From Nocardioides rotundus (GTDB taxonomy: Bacteria > Actinomycetota > Actinomycetes > Propionibacteriales > Nocardioidaceae): a stretch of 64,000 nucleotides of DNA. Location of the stretch: NCBI RefSeq assembly GCF_019931675.1, contig NZ_CP082922.1, positions 372,001 to 436,000 on the forward strand, read 5' to 3'. Positions 9,419-18,741 of this stretch are shown here, one piece after another. How positions within the stretch are numbered: position 1 is the stretch's first letter; each line of letters opens with the position of its first letter. A program made the translations under genes and the position numbers. A model generated the notes under the pieces. That model worked only from the letters and a program-made list of their open reading frames with translations, searched no databases and was not told the origin of the DNA.

Positions 9419-10417
9419 GTGTCCACGATCGACGACGTCGCCCGCCGCGCGGGGGTCTCGCGCGCGACGGCCTCGCGGGCGCTCACCGGAGCGGGTTCGG
9501 CGGCGCCGGCCACGGTGACCCGGGTGCGGGATGCGGCCCGCGAGTTGGGCTATCGCCCCAATGCGGTGGCGAGGTCCCTGCGCACCACACGGACCTCGAC
9601 GATCGGGCTGATCGTGTCCGACGTACGCAACCCGTTCTTCGCCGAGTTGGTGCACGGCATCGAGCAGGCGGCCGAGGAGTGCGGCTGGTCGCTGATGGTC
9701 GGCAATGCCGATGAGTCGACCGAGCGGCAGGACGGCTACGTGCAGACCCTGCTCGCACACCAGGTCGACGGCCTGATCGCGACTCCGCAGGGTGACGGCA
9801 GTGGGGCCTTGTCGGAGGCGCTCGCCGCCGGCGTCCCCACCGTCTTCGTCGACCGACGCGTGGCTGGCCTGGACGTCCCGGTCGTGGCCAGCGATGGCGA
9901 CGCCGGCGTCCGCGCGATGGTCGAGCATCTGGCCGGGCTGGGACACCGGCGGATCGGGGTGATCGCCGGCCCGCAGGAGGCCTCGACCGGCCGCGACCGG
10001 CTGCGCGCCGTGCGCGCCGCGCTCCGCAGGCACGGGCTCGCCACCGACGACGAGCTGGTGCGCTTCGGGGACTTCCAGTTGGACACCGGGGTCCGGTGCG
10101 CGGGCGAGCTCGTCGAGCTCGCCGACCCGCCCGACGTCATCTTCGCCGCCGACAACCTGATGGCGCTGGGCGCGTTCCAGGAGCTGCGCCGCCGCGGCGT
10201 CCGGGTCGGCGAGGACATGGGCCTGGCCGCGTTCGACGACCTGGACTGGTTCTCGCTCGTCGATCCCCCGATCACCGCCGTCGCCCAGGACACGCGCGCC
10301 CTCGGCAACGAGGCGGTGCGGCTCCTGCGGGAGGTCCGGGAGGGCGGCCAGCCGGCCGACGTGACGCTGCCGGTGGACCTGCGGGTGCGCCGATCGTGTG
10401 GAGAGGGACGCCGATGA
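9419..10417 (+). CDS. rbsR: LacI-family transcriptional regulator of ribose utilisation
   Basis: A 332-residue LacI/GalR regulator. The N-terminal helix-turn-helix TIDDVARRAGVSRATASRAL and the hinge helix region ELGYRPNAVARSLRT precede a periplasmic-binding-protein-like sensor domain (TIGLIVSDVRNPFFAELVHG to the C-terminus). The GTG at 9419, behind AGAGG, gives the canonical MSTIDDVA start; the in-frame TTG at 9395 lies inside the operator and is less likely. It heads the rbs operon with a four-base overlap to rbsA, so it controls its own synthesis as well as transport. The effector is probably ribose or its phosphate. Confidence 0.88.
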   Translation: MSTIDDVARRAGVSRATASRALTGAGSAAPATVTRVRDAARELGYRPNAVARSLRTTRTSTIGLIVSDVRNPFFAELVHGIEQAAEECGWSLMVGNADESTERQDGYVQTLLAHQVDGLIATPQGDGSGALSEALAAGVPTVFVDRRVAGLDVPVVASDGDAGVRAMVEHLAGLGHRRIGVIAGPQEASTGRDRLRAVRAALRRHGLATDDELVRFGDFQLDTGVRCAGELVELADPPDVIFAADNLMALGAFQELRRRGVRVGEDMGLAAFDDLDWFSLVDPPITAVAQDTRALGNEAVRLLREVREGGQPADVTLPVDLRVRRSCGEGRR

Positions 10418-11916
10418 GCGACGCCGTACTCGAGCTGGACCACGTCAGCAAGCGCTTCGGGCCGACCGTTGCGGTCAAGGACGTCTCCCTGGCTCTGCGG
10501 CCGGGCGAGGTGCACTGCCTGCTGGGGGAGAACGGTGCCGGGAAGAGCACGCTGATCAAGATGATCGCCGGGGTCCACGAGCCCGACAGCGGCCGGATCG
10601 TGCTCGACGGGCAGGAGGTGCGCATCCCCGACGCCCGGGCGGCCCAGTCGATGGGCATCGCCACCATCCACCAGGAGCTCGCCCTGGTGCCCGACATGAC
10701 CGTGGCGGAGAACCTGACGCTCGGACGCACCCCGCGCCGCTTCGGCCTGGTCGACCGCCGGGCGCTGAACGACCAGGCGCGCGAGGCGCTGGCGATGGTC
10801 GGACTGGACGTCGCCGGGGACCGACGGCTCGGGGACCTCGGTGTCGCACGGCAGCAGCTGATCGAGATCGCCAAGGCGCTCACGCTCGACGCGCGGGTGC
10901 TGATCCTGGACGAGCCCACAGCATCCCTGACCGGCCACGAGACCGAGCAGTTGTTCCGGGTGATGGAGCAGCTGCGCGAGCGGGGCGTCGCGATGGCGTT
11001 CATCAGCCACCACCTGGAGGAGATCGCCCGCATCGGCGACCGCGTCACCGTCCTGCGCGACGGCGCCTCCGTCGGCGAGCTCGAGGCGACCGCCGACAGT
11101 GCCGACCTGGTCCGGCTCATGGTCGGCCGCGACATCGAGGACCAGTTCCCCCGGCGTCCCTCGCCCGTCGGCGACCCGCTGCTGCAGGTCGACGGGCTGA
11201 CCCGCAAGGGCGAGTTCGAGGACGTCACCCTGACCGTCCGCGCCGGCGAGGTCGTCGGCCTGGCGGGCCTGGTCGGTGCCGGCCGCACCGAGGTGGTGCG
11301 GGCGATCGCCGGGGCCGAGCCGTACGACGCGGGGTCGGTGTCCGTGCGCGGGCACCGGGTCCGGGGATCCAGCGTCCCGGCCGCCATCGCCGCCGGTGTG
11401 GGCCACATCCCCGAGGACCGCAAGCACGACGGGCTCGTCCTCGATGGGTCGGTGGGCGAGAACCTCGGCTACGCCACCGTCGGCCGGACCTCGCGCTGGG
11501 GGCTGGTGGACCGCTCCGGTCAGGCCCGCCGGGCCGGCGAGGTCGCCAGGAGGCTGCGGATCCGGCACGCCTCGCTCGACCAGCCGGTGCGGTCGCTGTC
11601 TGGCGGCAACCAGCAGAAGGTCGTCTTCGGGCGGTGGGTGCTGGCGGAGTCGTCGGTGCTGCTGCTCGACGAGCCGACCCGGGGCGTCGACGTCGGCGCG
11701 AAGCTGGAGATCTACGAGCTGGTCAACGCGGTGACCGATGCCGGAGGCGCCGTACTCATGGTCTCCAGTGACCTGCCGGAGGTGCTCGGGATGAGCGACC
11801 GGATCCTCGTGATGTCGCACGGCCGCCTCGTGGGCGAGCTGCCGGCGGCCGAGGCGACCCAGGAACAGATCATGCAACTCGCCGTCCAGGAGGTGGCATC
11901 CAGCCGTGTCCACTGA
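10414..11916 (+). CDS. rbsA: Ribose ABC transporter, ATP-binding protein
   Basis: A 500-residue double ATPase that powers ribose import with RbsC and RbsB. The first nucleotide-binding domain has Walker A GENGAGKST (~residue 36), Walker B VLILDEPTASL and the switch His in FISHH. The second has GLVGAGRTE in place of a classic P-loop, the signature LSGGNQQK and Walker B LLLDEPTRGVD. The degenerate second Walker A is normal for the RbsA/MglA family. ATG at 10414 overlaps the regulator stop. Domain order and length match RbsA. Confidence 0.92.
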   Translation: MSDAVLELDHVSKRFGPTVAVKDVSLALRPGEVHCLLGENGAGKSTLIKMIAGVHEPDSGRIVLDGQEVRIPDARAAQSMGIATIHQELALVPDMTVAENLTLGRTPRRFGLVDRRALNDQAREALAMVGLDVAGDRRLGDLGVARQQLIEIAKALTLDARVLILDEPTASLTGHETEQLFRVMEQLRERGVAMAFISHHLEEIARIGDRVTVLRDGASVGELEATADSADLVRLMVGRDIEDQFPRRPSPVGDPLLQVDGLTRKGEFEDVTLTVRAGEVVGLAGLVGAGRTEVVRAIAGAEPYDAGSVSVRGHRVRGSSVPAAIAAGVGHIPEDRKHDGLVLDGSVGENLGYATVGRTSRWGLVDRSGQARRAGEVARRLRIRHASLDQPVRSLSGGNQQKVVFGRWVLAESSVLLLDEPTRGVDVGAKLEIYELVNAVTDAGGAVLMVSSDLPEVLGMSDRILVMSHGRLVGELPAAEATQEQIMQLAVQEVASSRVH

Positions 11917-12895
11917 GAGCCCGACAGCCGCGGAGGCCACCGACCCCGCGCCTCGCGACCGGAAGACCCTGACGGACCGGCTCGCGGACAACGGCGCGCT
12001 GGTCGGTCTGCTGGTCGTGTGTGTCGCCATGTTCATCGCGACCCCGGACTTCCTCACCACCCGGAACATGCTCAACATCGGCGTGCAGGCGGCGGTCGTC
12101 GCCGTCCTCGCGTTCGGCATGACCTTCGTGATCGTCTCCGGCGGCATCGACCTGTCGGTGGGGTCGGTCGCGGCGCTCGCCGCGATCGTTACCGCATGGT
12201 CCGCGGCCGAGGGTGTGCCGGGCCTGCTGAGCGTGGTCCTCGGCCTGCTCGCCGGGCTCGCCGCCGGCGCGGTCAACGGCCTCGCGGTCGCGGTCATCGG
12301 CCTGCCCGCCTTCATCGCCACCCTGGCGATGCTGAGCATCGCGCGCGGCCTGGCCCTGGTGATCTCCGACGGCAGCCCGATCCCGATGCCGGCGATCGCC
12401 AGCCGCCTCGGCGACGACCTTGGGCCGGTCCCGGTGCCCGTGATCGTGCTCGTATTGGCTGGGCTGTTCGCCGCCTTCGTGCTCAACCGGACCGTCGTCG
12501 GCCGGAACATGTACGCCGTCGGTGGGAACGAGGAGGCCGCTCGACTCTCCGGCATCCGGGTGGGGCGGGTGACGGTTCTGGTCTATGCGATGTCCGGCGT
12601 CTTCGCCGGGCTGGCCGGTCTGGTGCTGGCCGGCCGGCTGGCCTCTGCCCAACCGCAGGCCGCCTTCGGCTACGAGCTGGATGCCATCGCCGCCGTGGTG
12701 ATCGGAGGCGCGAGCCTGGCCGGCGGGACCGGGCGGGCGTTCGGAACCCTGATCGGCGCGCTCGTGCTCGCCGTGATCCGTAACGGCCTGAACCTGCTCA
12801 ACGTCACTGCGTTCTGGCAGCAGGTCGTGATCGGCCTGGTGATCGCCGTCGCGGTGGCGATCGACGTGCTCCGGCGCAAGCGGCTGACCCGCTGA
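11906..12895 (+). CDS. rbsC: Ribose ABC transporter, permease
   Basis: A 329-residue RbsC-type membrane component. About eight to ten hydrophobic segments are visible, with the conserved FGMTFVIVSGGIDLSVGSV and the EAA-like NEEAARLSGIRVGRV loop that contacts RbsA, followed by AVVIGGASLAGGTG. A 30-residue polar N-terminal extension precedes the first segment. The GTG at 11906 overlaps the end of rbsA by eleven bases, so translation is coupled. Confidence 0.93.
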   Translation: MSTESPTAAEATDPAPRDRKTLTDRLADNGALVGLLVVCVAMFIATPDFLTTRNMLNIGVQAAVVAVLAFGMTFVIVSGGIDLSVGSVAALAAIVTAWSAAEGVPGLLSVVLGLLAGLAAGAVNGLAVAVIGLPAFIATLAMLSIARGLALVISDGSPIPMPAIASRLGDDLGPVPVPVIVLVLAGLFAAFVLNRTVVGRNMYAVGGNEEAARLSGIRVGRVTVLVYAMSGVFAGLAGLVLAGRLASAQPQAAFGYELDAIAAVVIGGASLAGGTGRAFGTLIGALVLAVIRNGLNLLNVTAFWQQVVIGLVIAVAVAIDVLRRKRLTR

Positions 12896-12924
12896 GATCT
12901 CGGACCCAACCCAAGGAGGAAACC

Positions 12925-13857
12925 GTGCACCAGATGACCAAGCGAGTGACCGCTCTGGCGGGGGCGCTCGTGCTCGCCACCGGCCTGACGGCCTGCAACC
13001 GCGGCGCGGAGTCCGAGAGCGACCGCACGGTCGTGCTCGCCCTGTCGACGCTGAACAACCCCTACTTCATCTCGCTACGCGACGGCGCCCAGGAGGCGGC
13101 GGACAAGGCCGGCGTGACGCTGGAGGTCGTGGACGCGCAGAACGACGCGGCGACCCAGGCCAACCAGCTCGCGAACGCGGCCACGCAGCAGGCCGACGCC
13201 GTGATCGTGAACCCGGTGGACTCGGCTGCCGCGGCCCAGGGCGTGGAGCCGCTGCTCTCCGACGACATCCCGGTCATCGCCGTCGACCGGGGAGTCGACG
13301 GAGCCCAGGTCACCGCGACGGTCGCCTCGGACAACGTCGACGGGGGCAAGCAGGCCGGGGATGCCCTGGTGGAGGCCATCGGGGGCAGCGGCGACGTCCT
13401 GCAGCTGCAGGGTGTCCCCGGCACCGACGCGAGCCGTGACCGTGGCGCCGGCTTCGAGGAGGCGGTCTCGGCCGCGAACGGCGTCGAGGTGGTCGCCAAG
13501 CAGCCGGCCAACTTCGACCGCGCGACCGCACTCAACGTCGCCACCAACCTGTTGGAGGCCAACTCCGAGGTGAAGGGCATCTTCGCGGAGAACGACGAGA
13601 TGGCGTTGGGAGCCGTTCGCGCGCTCGGCCCGCGGGCGGGCAAGCAGGTGCAGGTGATCGGCTTCGACGCCACCCCCGACGGGCTGGACGCCGTCGAGGC
13701 GGGCACCCTCTACGGCACGATCGCCCAGGACCCCGGGGCGATGGGCGCGACCGCGCTGGAGCAGGCCCTTCAGGCCGTGAACGGTGAGGACGTCCCGGAG
13801 ACCACCCCGATCGAGGTCACCCTGGTGACCCAGGACAACGTCGCCGACTTCCAGTGA
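12925..13857 (+). CDS. rbsB: Ribose-binding lipoprotein
   Basis: The extracellular substrate-binding component (310 aa). It has a lipoprotein signal ending in the lipobox LTAC (Cys ~24), then a periplasmic-binding fold with LSTLNNPYFISLRDGAQEAA, VNPVDSAAAAQGVEP and IGFDATPDGLDAVEAG. AAGGAGGAAACC places a strong ribosome site before the GTG at 12925; an ATG nine bases later is an alternative. The 29-bp gap to rbsC and independent ribosome site fit the need for excess binding protein. rbsK overlaps its stop. Confidence 0.92.
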   Translation: MHQMTKRVTALAGALVLATGLTACNRGAESESDRTVVLALSTLNNPYFISLRDGAQEAADKAGVTLEVVDAQNDAATQANQLANAATQQADAVIVNPVDSAAAAQGVEPLLSDDIPVIAVDRGVDGAQVTATVASDNVDGGKQAGDALVEAIGGSGDVLQLQGVPGTDASRDRGAGFEEAVSAANGVEVVAKQPANFDRATALNVATNLLEANSEVKGIFAENDEMALGAVRALGPRAGKQVQVIGFDATPDGLDAVEAGTLYGTIAQDPGAMGATALEQALQAVNGEDVPETTPIEVTLVTQDNVADFQ

Positions 13858-14786
13858 CCGAGACACAGGTCGTCGTCGTGGGGTCGGTGAACGCCGACCT
13901 CACGACGACCGTCGAGCGATACCCGGCACCGGGGGAGACGATCCTGGGCAGCGGTGGCAGGTTCAGCCCGGGGGGCAAGGGCGCCAACCAGGCGTTGGCC
14001 GCGTCGCGCCGGGGCGCGGCGGTCGCGATGGTCGGCGCGGTCGGCACCGACCCGCAGAGCGATGCCGCGCTGCGGCTGCTTCGCGAGGATGGGGTCGACC
14101 TGCGTGCCGTGCGTGCCGTGGAGGGACCGACCGGGCTCGCGGTGATCACCGTGGACGAGAGCGGGGAGAACACCATCGTCGTGGTGCCCGGCGCCAACGC
14201 CGCGGTCACGCCGGACGACGTACGCGCGCAGGCGCCGGTGATCGCCGCCGCCTCGGTCTGCGTGGTTCAGGGCGAGTTGCCCGCGGCGACGACCGACGCT
14301 GCAGTTCGCGTGGCGAAGGAGGCGGGCGTGCGGGTGCTGGTCAACCTCGCCCCCGTCGTACCGGTCGAGCCTGTCACGGTCGCCGCGGCCGACCCGCTCG
14401 TCGTGAACGAGGGTGAGGCGCGCGGACTCCTGCGGCTGCAGGGACGCACGGTGCCTGACGCCGGCTCCGATCCGGTCGAGGACGCGGTGACCGTGTGCGG
14501 GGAGCTCACGGCGGTGGGAGCGCGCTCCGTGGTGGTGACGGTGGGCGCCGCGGGCGCCGTGTTCGCCGAGGCCGGCGGAGAGCCGGAGCACTTGCCCGCA
14601 CCGCGCGTCGATGCGGTGGACACCACGGGCGCGGGAGACGCGTTCGTCGGTGCGGTCGCAGCCCGGCTCGCCGGGGGAGCCGACCTGCGCGCCGCGGTGG
14701 CCGAGGGGGTGCGGGTCGGGGCGTACGTCGTCACCGGCGCCGGCGCCCAGGAGTCCTACCCCCGCGAGGCGGACCGACTGCCATGA
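13854..14786 (+). CDS. rbsK: Ribokinase
   Basis: A 310-residue PfkB-family kinase that phosphorylates D-ribose to ribose-5-phosphate. PfkB signature 1 is recognisable as GGRFSPGGKGANQALAASR near the N-terminus, and signature 2 with the catalytic Asp as DTTGAGDAFVGAV near the C-terminus. The substrate-binding VVVGSVNADL start and the ATP-site GEARGLL region are also present. GTG at 13854 overlaps the rbsB stop; ATG of rbsD overlaps its own stop, so rbsB-K-D are coupled. Confidence 0.93.
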   Translation: MTETQVVVVGSVNADLTTTVERYPAPGETILGSGGRFSPGGKGANQALAASRRGAAVAMVGAVGTDPQSDAALRLLREDGVDLRAVRAVEGPTGLAVITVDESGENTIVVVPGANAAVTPDDVRAQAPVIAAASVCVVQGELPAATTDAAVRVAKEAGVRVLVNLAPVVPVEPVTVAAADPLVVNEGEARGLLRLQGRTVPDAGSDPVEDAVTVCGELTAVGARSVVVTVGAAGAVFAEAGGEPEHLPAPRVDAVDTTGAGDAFVGAVAARLAGGADLRAAVAEGVRVGAYVVTGAGAQESYPREADRLP

Positions 14787-15178
14787 AGCGCTCCGGACTG
14801 CTGAACGCCGAGCTCCTCGGCCGTGTGGGCCGGCTGGGGCACACCGACCGGGTGGTGGTCGCCGACTGCGGGCTGCCCGTCCCGGCCGACGTCCCGGTGG
14901 TCGACCTCGCGGTCACGCTCGGGCTCCCGGGCTGGCGGGAGGTGCTCGACGCGCTCCTGGCCGAGCTGGTGGTCGAGGGGGCCGTGGTGGCGCGCGAGGC
15001 GGGCGACGGGGAGGTCGGGGTCTGGGTGGCCGAGCGGGAGGACGCGCTCGGTGGCCCGCCGGATCGCGTCCCGCACGAGCGGTTCAAGGAGCTGGTCGCC
15101 GACGCCTCGTTCGTGGTGCGCACGGGCGAGGCGACGCCGTACGCCAACATCCTGCTGCGGTGCGGAGTGCCGTTCTGA
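14783..15178 (+). CDS. rbsD: D-ribose pyranase
   Basis: A 131-residue RbsD, which converts ribose between pyranose and furanose forms so that ribokinase can act. The N-terminal MKRSGLLNAELLGRVGRLGH places the catalytic His at residue 20, followed by ADCGLPVP. The C-terminal substrate loop is recognisable as VRTGEATPYANILL. It is the last gene of the rbs operon; the next gene has its own promoter-like box. Confidence 0.92.
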   Translation: MKRSGLLNAELLGRVGRLGHTDRVVVADCGLPVPADVPVVDLAVTLGLPGWREVLDALLAELVVEGAVVAREAGDGEVGVWVAEREDALGGPPDRVPHERFKELVADASFVVRTGEATPYANILLRCGVPF

Positions 15179-15228
15179 GCGGTGGTCGCGATGTCCGGGC
15201 AGGGGCGCTGCGGACCTAGGCTGAGCGG

Positions 15229-16569
15229 GTGATGCAGCAGGTCCACAACATCGGCCGCCGCCGGGCCTGGGTGATCTGGCTGGTGGCGCTGTCGGTCTAC
15301 CTGCTGGCCGTCTTCCACCGCAGCTCCCTCGGCGTCGCGGGCGTGCTCGCCGCGGAGCGCTTCGACGTCTCGGCGACCGAGCTGTCGATGTTCACGGTGC
15401 TCCAACTGGTGGTGTACGCCGGCATGCAGGTGCCGATCGGTGTCCTGCTGGACCGCTTCGGCGCCAAGCGGATGCTGGTCACCGGGCTGCTGCTGATGAC
15501 CGCAGCCCAGCTGACCTTCGCCTTCGCCACCACCCTGCCGGTGGCGATCGCCGCCCGGGCCGTGCTGGGGGCCGGGGACGCGATGACGTTCGTCTCGGTG
15601 CTCCGGCTGGTCACGTCGTGGTTCGAGCCGCGGCGGATCCCGCTGATGACCCAGCTCACCGGCCAGCTCGGGCAGCTCGGCGCGGTCGCCGCGGCCGGGC
15701 CCCTCGCGTGGGCGCTGCACGACCTCGGCTGGACCCGCACCTTCGCGATCGTCTCCTCGGTCGGCATGGTGCTGCTGGTCTTCGTGCTGCTGCTGGTCAA
15801 GGACTCGCCGTACGTCACCACCCAGGTCATCCGGATCCGCCTCTCGTTGCTCGCGCGCCAGGTCCGCTCGGTCTGGGGCAACCCGGGGACCCGGGTCGGC
15901 ATGTGGTCGCACTTCGTCGCGCAGTTCTCCATGACCGTGTTCGCGATGCTGTGGGGCTATCCGTTCCTGGTGCGCGGCGAGGGGCTCTCCACCCAGACCG
16001 CGAGCGCCCTGCTGATGGTGATGACCGGGTGGGTGGTGCTCGCGGGCGTCGTGCTCAGCATGCTCACCGCCCGGTTCCCCTACTACCGCTCGGTCATCGT
16101 GCTGCTGGTGGTGGCGCAGATGGTGGTTGCCTGGACCGCCGTACTCCTGTGGCCGGGGCCGGCGCCGATGTGGCTGCTGGTCATCATGTGCCTCACCACC
16201 GCCGCCGGCGGGCCCGCGTCGATGGTGGGCTTCGACCTGGCGCGGACGTTCCTGCCGAGTGAGTACTCCGGGCGCGCCAACGGCCTGGTCAACATCGGCG
16301 GCTTCGGCGCCTCGCTCGCGGTGATGGCGCTGATCGGCGTGGTGCTCGACCTGCAGAACCCCCGTGGGATGGACGCCTACACCCTCGACGACTTCAAGGT
16401 CGCGATGGCGGTGCAGTACGCCTTCTGGGCCTTCGGGGCCGTCCAGGTGGTCCGCTATCGCCGCAAGGCGCTGCGGCACCTCGAGCGCGAGCACCCCGGC
16501 GTCACCCATCAGTTGCGGCGCGGCGAGCCCTTCGTCCACCCCGGCTTCCACGACCGCGAAGGCGTCTGA
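15229..16569 (+). CDS. MFS transporter
   Basis: A 446-residue major facilitator protein with about twelve hydrophobic segments. The motif-A-like loop LLDRFGAKRMLVTG between segments 2 and 3 and the FHRSSLGVAG region are typical of sugar-phosphate/anion-type MFS carriers, but the substrate is unknown. TAGGCT at 15217-15222 ends six bases before the GTG at 15229 (an ATG follows immediately), so the mRNA may be leaderless. It is separate from the rbs operon. The C-terminal tail after segment 12 is basic and ~45 residues long. Confidence 0.82.
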   Translation: MMQQVHNIGRRRAWVIWLVALSVYLLAVFHRSSLGVAGVLAAERFDVSATELSMFTVLQLVVYAGMQVPIGVLLDRFGAKRMLVTGLLLMTAAQLTFAFATTLPVAIAARAVLGAGDAMTFVSVLRLVTSWFEPRRIPLMTQLTGQLGQLGAVAAAGPLAWALHDLGWTRTFAIVSSVGMVLLVFVLLLVKDSPYVTTQVIRIRLSLLARQVRSVWGNPGTRVGMWSHFVAQFSMTVFAMLWGYPFLVRGEGLSTQTASALLMVMTGWVVLAGVVLSMLTARFPYYRSVIVLLVVAQMVVAWTAVLLWPGPAPMWLLVIMCLTTAAGGPASMVGFDLARTFLPSEYSGRANGLVNIGGFGASLAVMALIGVVLDLQNPRGMDAYTLDDFKVAMAVQYAFWAFGAVQVVRYRRKALRHLEREHPGVTHQLRRGEPFVHPGFHDREGV

Positions 16570-16582
16570 GCCACGGGCGACG

Positions 16583-17902
16583 TCACAACGTCCGCGCGGG
16601 GAGGATGCGCCCGGTCACCTCGCCGAGGGTGATCCGGCCGCCGCCGGTGCCGGGGGCGGAGTAGCGCAACGTGACCGTGTCGCCGTCCTCGAGGAACGTG
16701 CGCTCGCGCCCGCCGGCCTCGAACGGCTCCTTGCCACCCCAGGACAGCTCGAGGAACGAGCCGCGCTGGTCCCGCTCGGGGCCGGAGATGGTGCCCGACG
16801 CGTAGAGGTCGCCGGTGCGCAGCGAGGCGCCGTTGACGGTGAGGTGGGCGAGCATCTGCGCGGGGGACCAGTACATCGTGCGGTACGGCGGCCGCGCGAC
16901 GACCTCGCCGTCGAGCTCGACCTCCACCTCGATGTCCAGGGCCGCGGGCTGCGCCGTCGCGAGGTAGCCCAGCACCTCCGGCTCCTGGGCCGGCAGGTCG
17001 ACCCACGCGTTCGCCAGCGCCGCCAGCGGGGTCACCCACGCCGAGACGGAGGTGGCGAAGGACTTGCCGAGGAACGGCCCGAGGGGGACGTACTCCCACG
17101 CCTGGATGTCCCGAGCGCTCCAGTCGTTGAGCCCCACGACCCCGAACACGTGGTCGGCGAACGCCGCCGTCGGCACCGGCTCCCCGAGCGCACTCGGCGT
17201 CCCCACCACGAAGCCGAGCTCCGCCTCGATGTCCAGCCGCCGCGACGGCCCGTGCTCGGGGACCTTGTCGGTGGCCGAGCTCTTGTCGGTGGTCGAGCTC
17301 TTATCGGTGGTCGAGCTCTTGTCGGTGGTCGAGCTCTTGTCGGTGGTCGAGCTCTGATCGGTGGTCGAGCTTGTCGAGACCACCTGCCCCGAGGGCCGCA
17401 CCACGTCGGTCCCGCTCACCACGACCGTCCCCGCGCGCCCGTGGTAGCCGACCGGCAGGTGCTTCCAGTTCGGCAGCAGCGCCGCCCCGTCGGGCCGGAA
17501 GATCCGCCCGACGTTCGTCGCGTGCGCCTCGGAGGCGTAGAAGTCGACGTAGTCCGCGACCTCGAACGGCAGGTGCAGGCGTACGTCGGCCAGCGGGTGC
17601 AGGTGCGGCCGGGTCCGCTCGGCGTGCACCGAGTCCCCGAGCACCTCGGTGATCCACCACCGCGCTGTGGCCCACTGCTCGGGCCCCATCGCCATGAACG
17701 CGTTAAGGGGCGGGGTCCGCCACGCGGCGGCGAGCTCGGAGTCGGGGTCGCCGATCTCCGCGACCGGCGCCAGGTCCAGCACGTGGTCGCCGATCCGCAC
17801 GCCCACTCGCGGGTCCTCGCCGGGGAGGGAGAAGACGCCGTACGGCAGGTGGTCGAGGTCGAAGCCGGTGCCGGCCGCGCCGGGGGCCCAGGTGCTGCTC
17901 AC
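16583..17902 (-). CDS. fahA: Fumarylacetoacetase with a repeat-derived loop
   Basis: The last enzyme of homogentisate degradation (439 aa), cleaving fumarylacetoacetate to fumarate and acetoacetate. Family residues are visible: DYVDFYASEAHATNVG (metal Asp120, catalytic His127), YHGR (153-156), RRLDIEAELGFVVG (metal Glu pair) and GLNDWSARDIQAWEY. Residues ~175-213 are a low-complexity STTDKS-type tandem insert encoded by a dispersed DNA repeat, replacing a loop between GTDVVRPSGQ and GPSRRLD. The GTG at 17902 overlaps the upstream gene by four bases. HmgA of the same pathway is at 23060. Confidence 0.92.
   Translation of the reverse strand: MSSTWAPGAAGTGFDLDHLPYGVFSLPGEDPRVGVRIGDHVLDLAPVAEIGDPDSELAAAWRTPPLNAFMAMGPEQWATARWWITEVLGDSVHAERTRPHLHPLADVRLHLPFEVADYVDFYASEAHATNVGRIFRPDGAALLPNWKHLPVGYHGRAGTVVVSGTDVVRPSGQVVSTSSTTDQSSTTDKSSTTDKSSTTDKSSTTDKSSATDKVPEHGPSRRLDIEAELGFVVGTPSALGEPVPTAAFADHVFGVVGLNDWSARDIQAWEYVPLGPFLGKSFATSVSAWVTPLAALANAWVDLPAQEPEVLGYLATAQPAALDIEVEVELDGEVVARPPYRTMYWSPAQMLAHLTVNGASLRTGDLYASGTISGPERDQRGSFLELSWGGKEPFEAGGRERTFLEDGDTVTLRYSAPGTGGGRITLGEVTGRILPARTL
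17264..17384. repeat. In-frame GGTCGAGC-type tandem repeat inside fahA
   Basis: About six 18-bp units of the form TCGGTGGTCGAGCTCTTG, ending in the longer GTGGTCGAGCTTGTCGAGAC form. The unit length is a multiple of three, so the fahA frame is kept. The same core occurs at 28330, 32440, 38899, 53247 and 55849. Confidence 0.85.
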
Positions 17903-18741
17903 GCGTCCTCCAGGAGTCCGAGGGTGGTCAGGTCGTCGAGCGGCTCGCCGATCGAGCACGAACCGAAGGAGGTGAACCAGCGCCGTGCCCCGGCCAGGTC
18001 GGCCGAGCGGGCAGCCTCCACGAGCGCACCGGCGTCCTCCTGCTCCAGCACCGCGACGACCTCCTCGCGCGGGGCGCCGTTGAACGCGGCCCGGGTCGCC
18101 AGCAGCACGTTGAGGAAGCCGTGGTGGGTGATCCCGTCCTCGTCGGGTCGGCGTACGGCGTGGTGCAGGCCGGCGGTGCACTTGAACGGCGTCTCCCGGT
18201 CCAGCGCCGCGTCGATCCACGCCGCGAGCGTCGGCGGGGAGGGGAAGTGGTGAGACTCCACCCCGCCGGTGCGGAACTTCAGCCGGTGCTCCATCGCGGC
18301 CACCTCATCGACGGCGGCCAGCCAGCCGTGGGTCGGCTCGGTCTGCGGCAACTCGACGAAGACCGGGACGTCCTCGGCCAGCAGCCCCTCGGCGACCGCC
18401 TGGTCGACCGCGGCGGTCACCCGGCGGGCGTTTCCGGCGAGGTCGTCGAGGTCGCGCAGCGCGACCTCCACCGCGTGCAGTCGGGTGCCCTCCTTGGCCG
18501 CGAGCCGGCAGGCGCCCGCGATCGCGCCCGCGCCGCCGGTCACCACGACCGAGACGGGGATCTCGGTGCCGTCGGCGTGCGCCCGCACCTCCGGCACCCG
18601 CTGGTCGGTCACCACGAACGAGGCCACCAGGTCGCGCGCCGCCCCGTCGCGGGCGGCGTACGCCCCCACCGCGTCGGCGAGGTCCGCCTCACCGGGTGGG
18701 AAGATCGCCGCGTCATCGATCAGTCCGGTCCAGATGCTCAC
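17899..18741 (-). CDS. Conserved hypothetical protein linked to fumarylacetoacetase
   Basis: A 280-residue soluble protein that I cannot name. The N-terminus SIWTGLIDDAAIFPPG and a later KCTAGLHHAVR-ITHHGFLNVLLA segment look strongly conserved and resemble alternating strand/helix (possible barrel) architecture; His and Lys residues there could be catalytic. A TAGGGT box (18749-18754, complementary strand) ends seven bases before the GTG at 18741, suggesting a leaderless transcript. Its stop overlaps the fahA GTG by four bases, so it is co-translated with fahA and plausibly acts in aromatic amino acid breakdown. That link is inference from context. Confidence 0.75.
   Translation of the reverse strand: MSIWTGLIDDAAIFPPGEADLADAVGAYAARDGAARDLVASFVVTDQRVPEVRAHADGTEIPVSVVVTGGAGAIAGACRLAAKEGTRLHAVEVALRDLDDLAGNARRVTAAVDQAVAEGLLAEDVPVFVELPQTEPTHGWLAAVDEVAAMEHRLKFRTGGVESHHFPSPPTLAAWIDAALDRETPFKCTAGLHHAVRRPDEDGITHHGFLNVLLATRAAFNGAPREEVVAVLEQEDAGALVEAARSADLAGARRWFTSFGSCSIGEPLDDLTTLGLLEDA

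Noticed and set aside
9736..12555. A 939-codon open frame on the minus strand across the ribose operon, and similar long antisense frames elsewhere (for example 1942-4470 beyond korB, 37706-40531, 40426-43371).
   Set aside because: In very GC-rich DNA the frame opposite a real gene rarely meets stops. These frames have Arg/Pro/Ala-rich, low-complexity translations and no family motifs, while the other strand encodes recognisable proteins.
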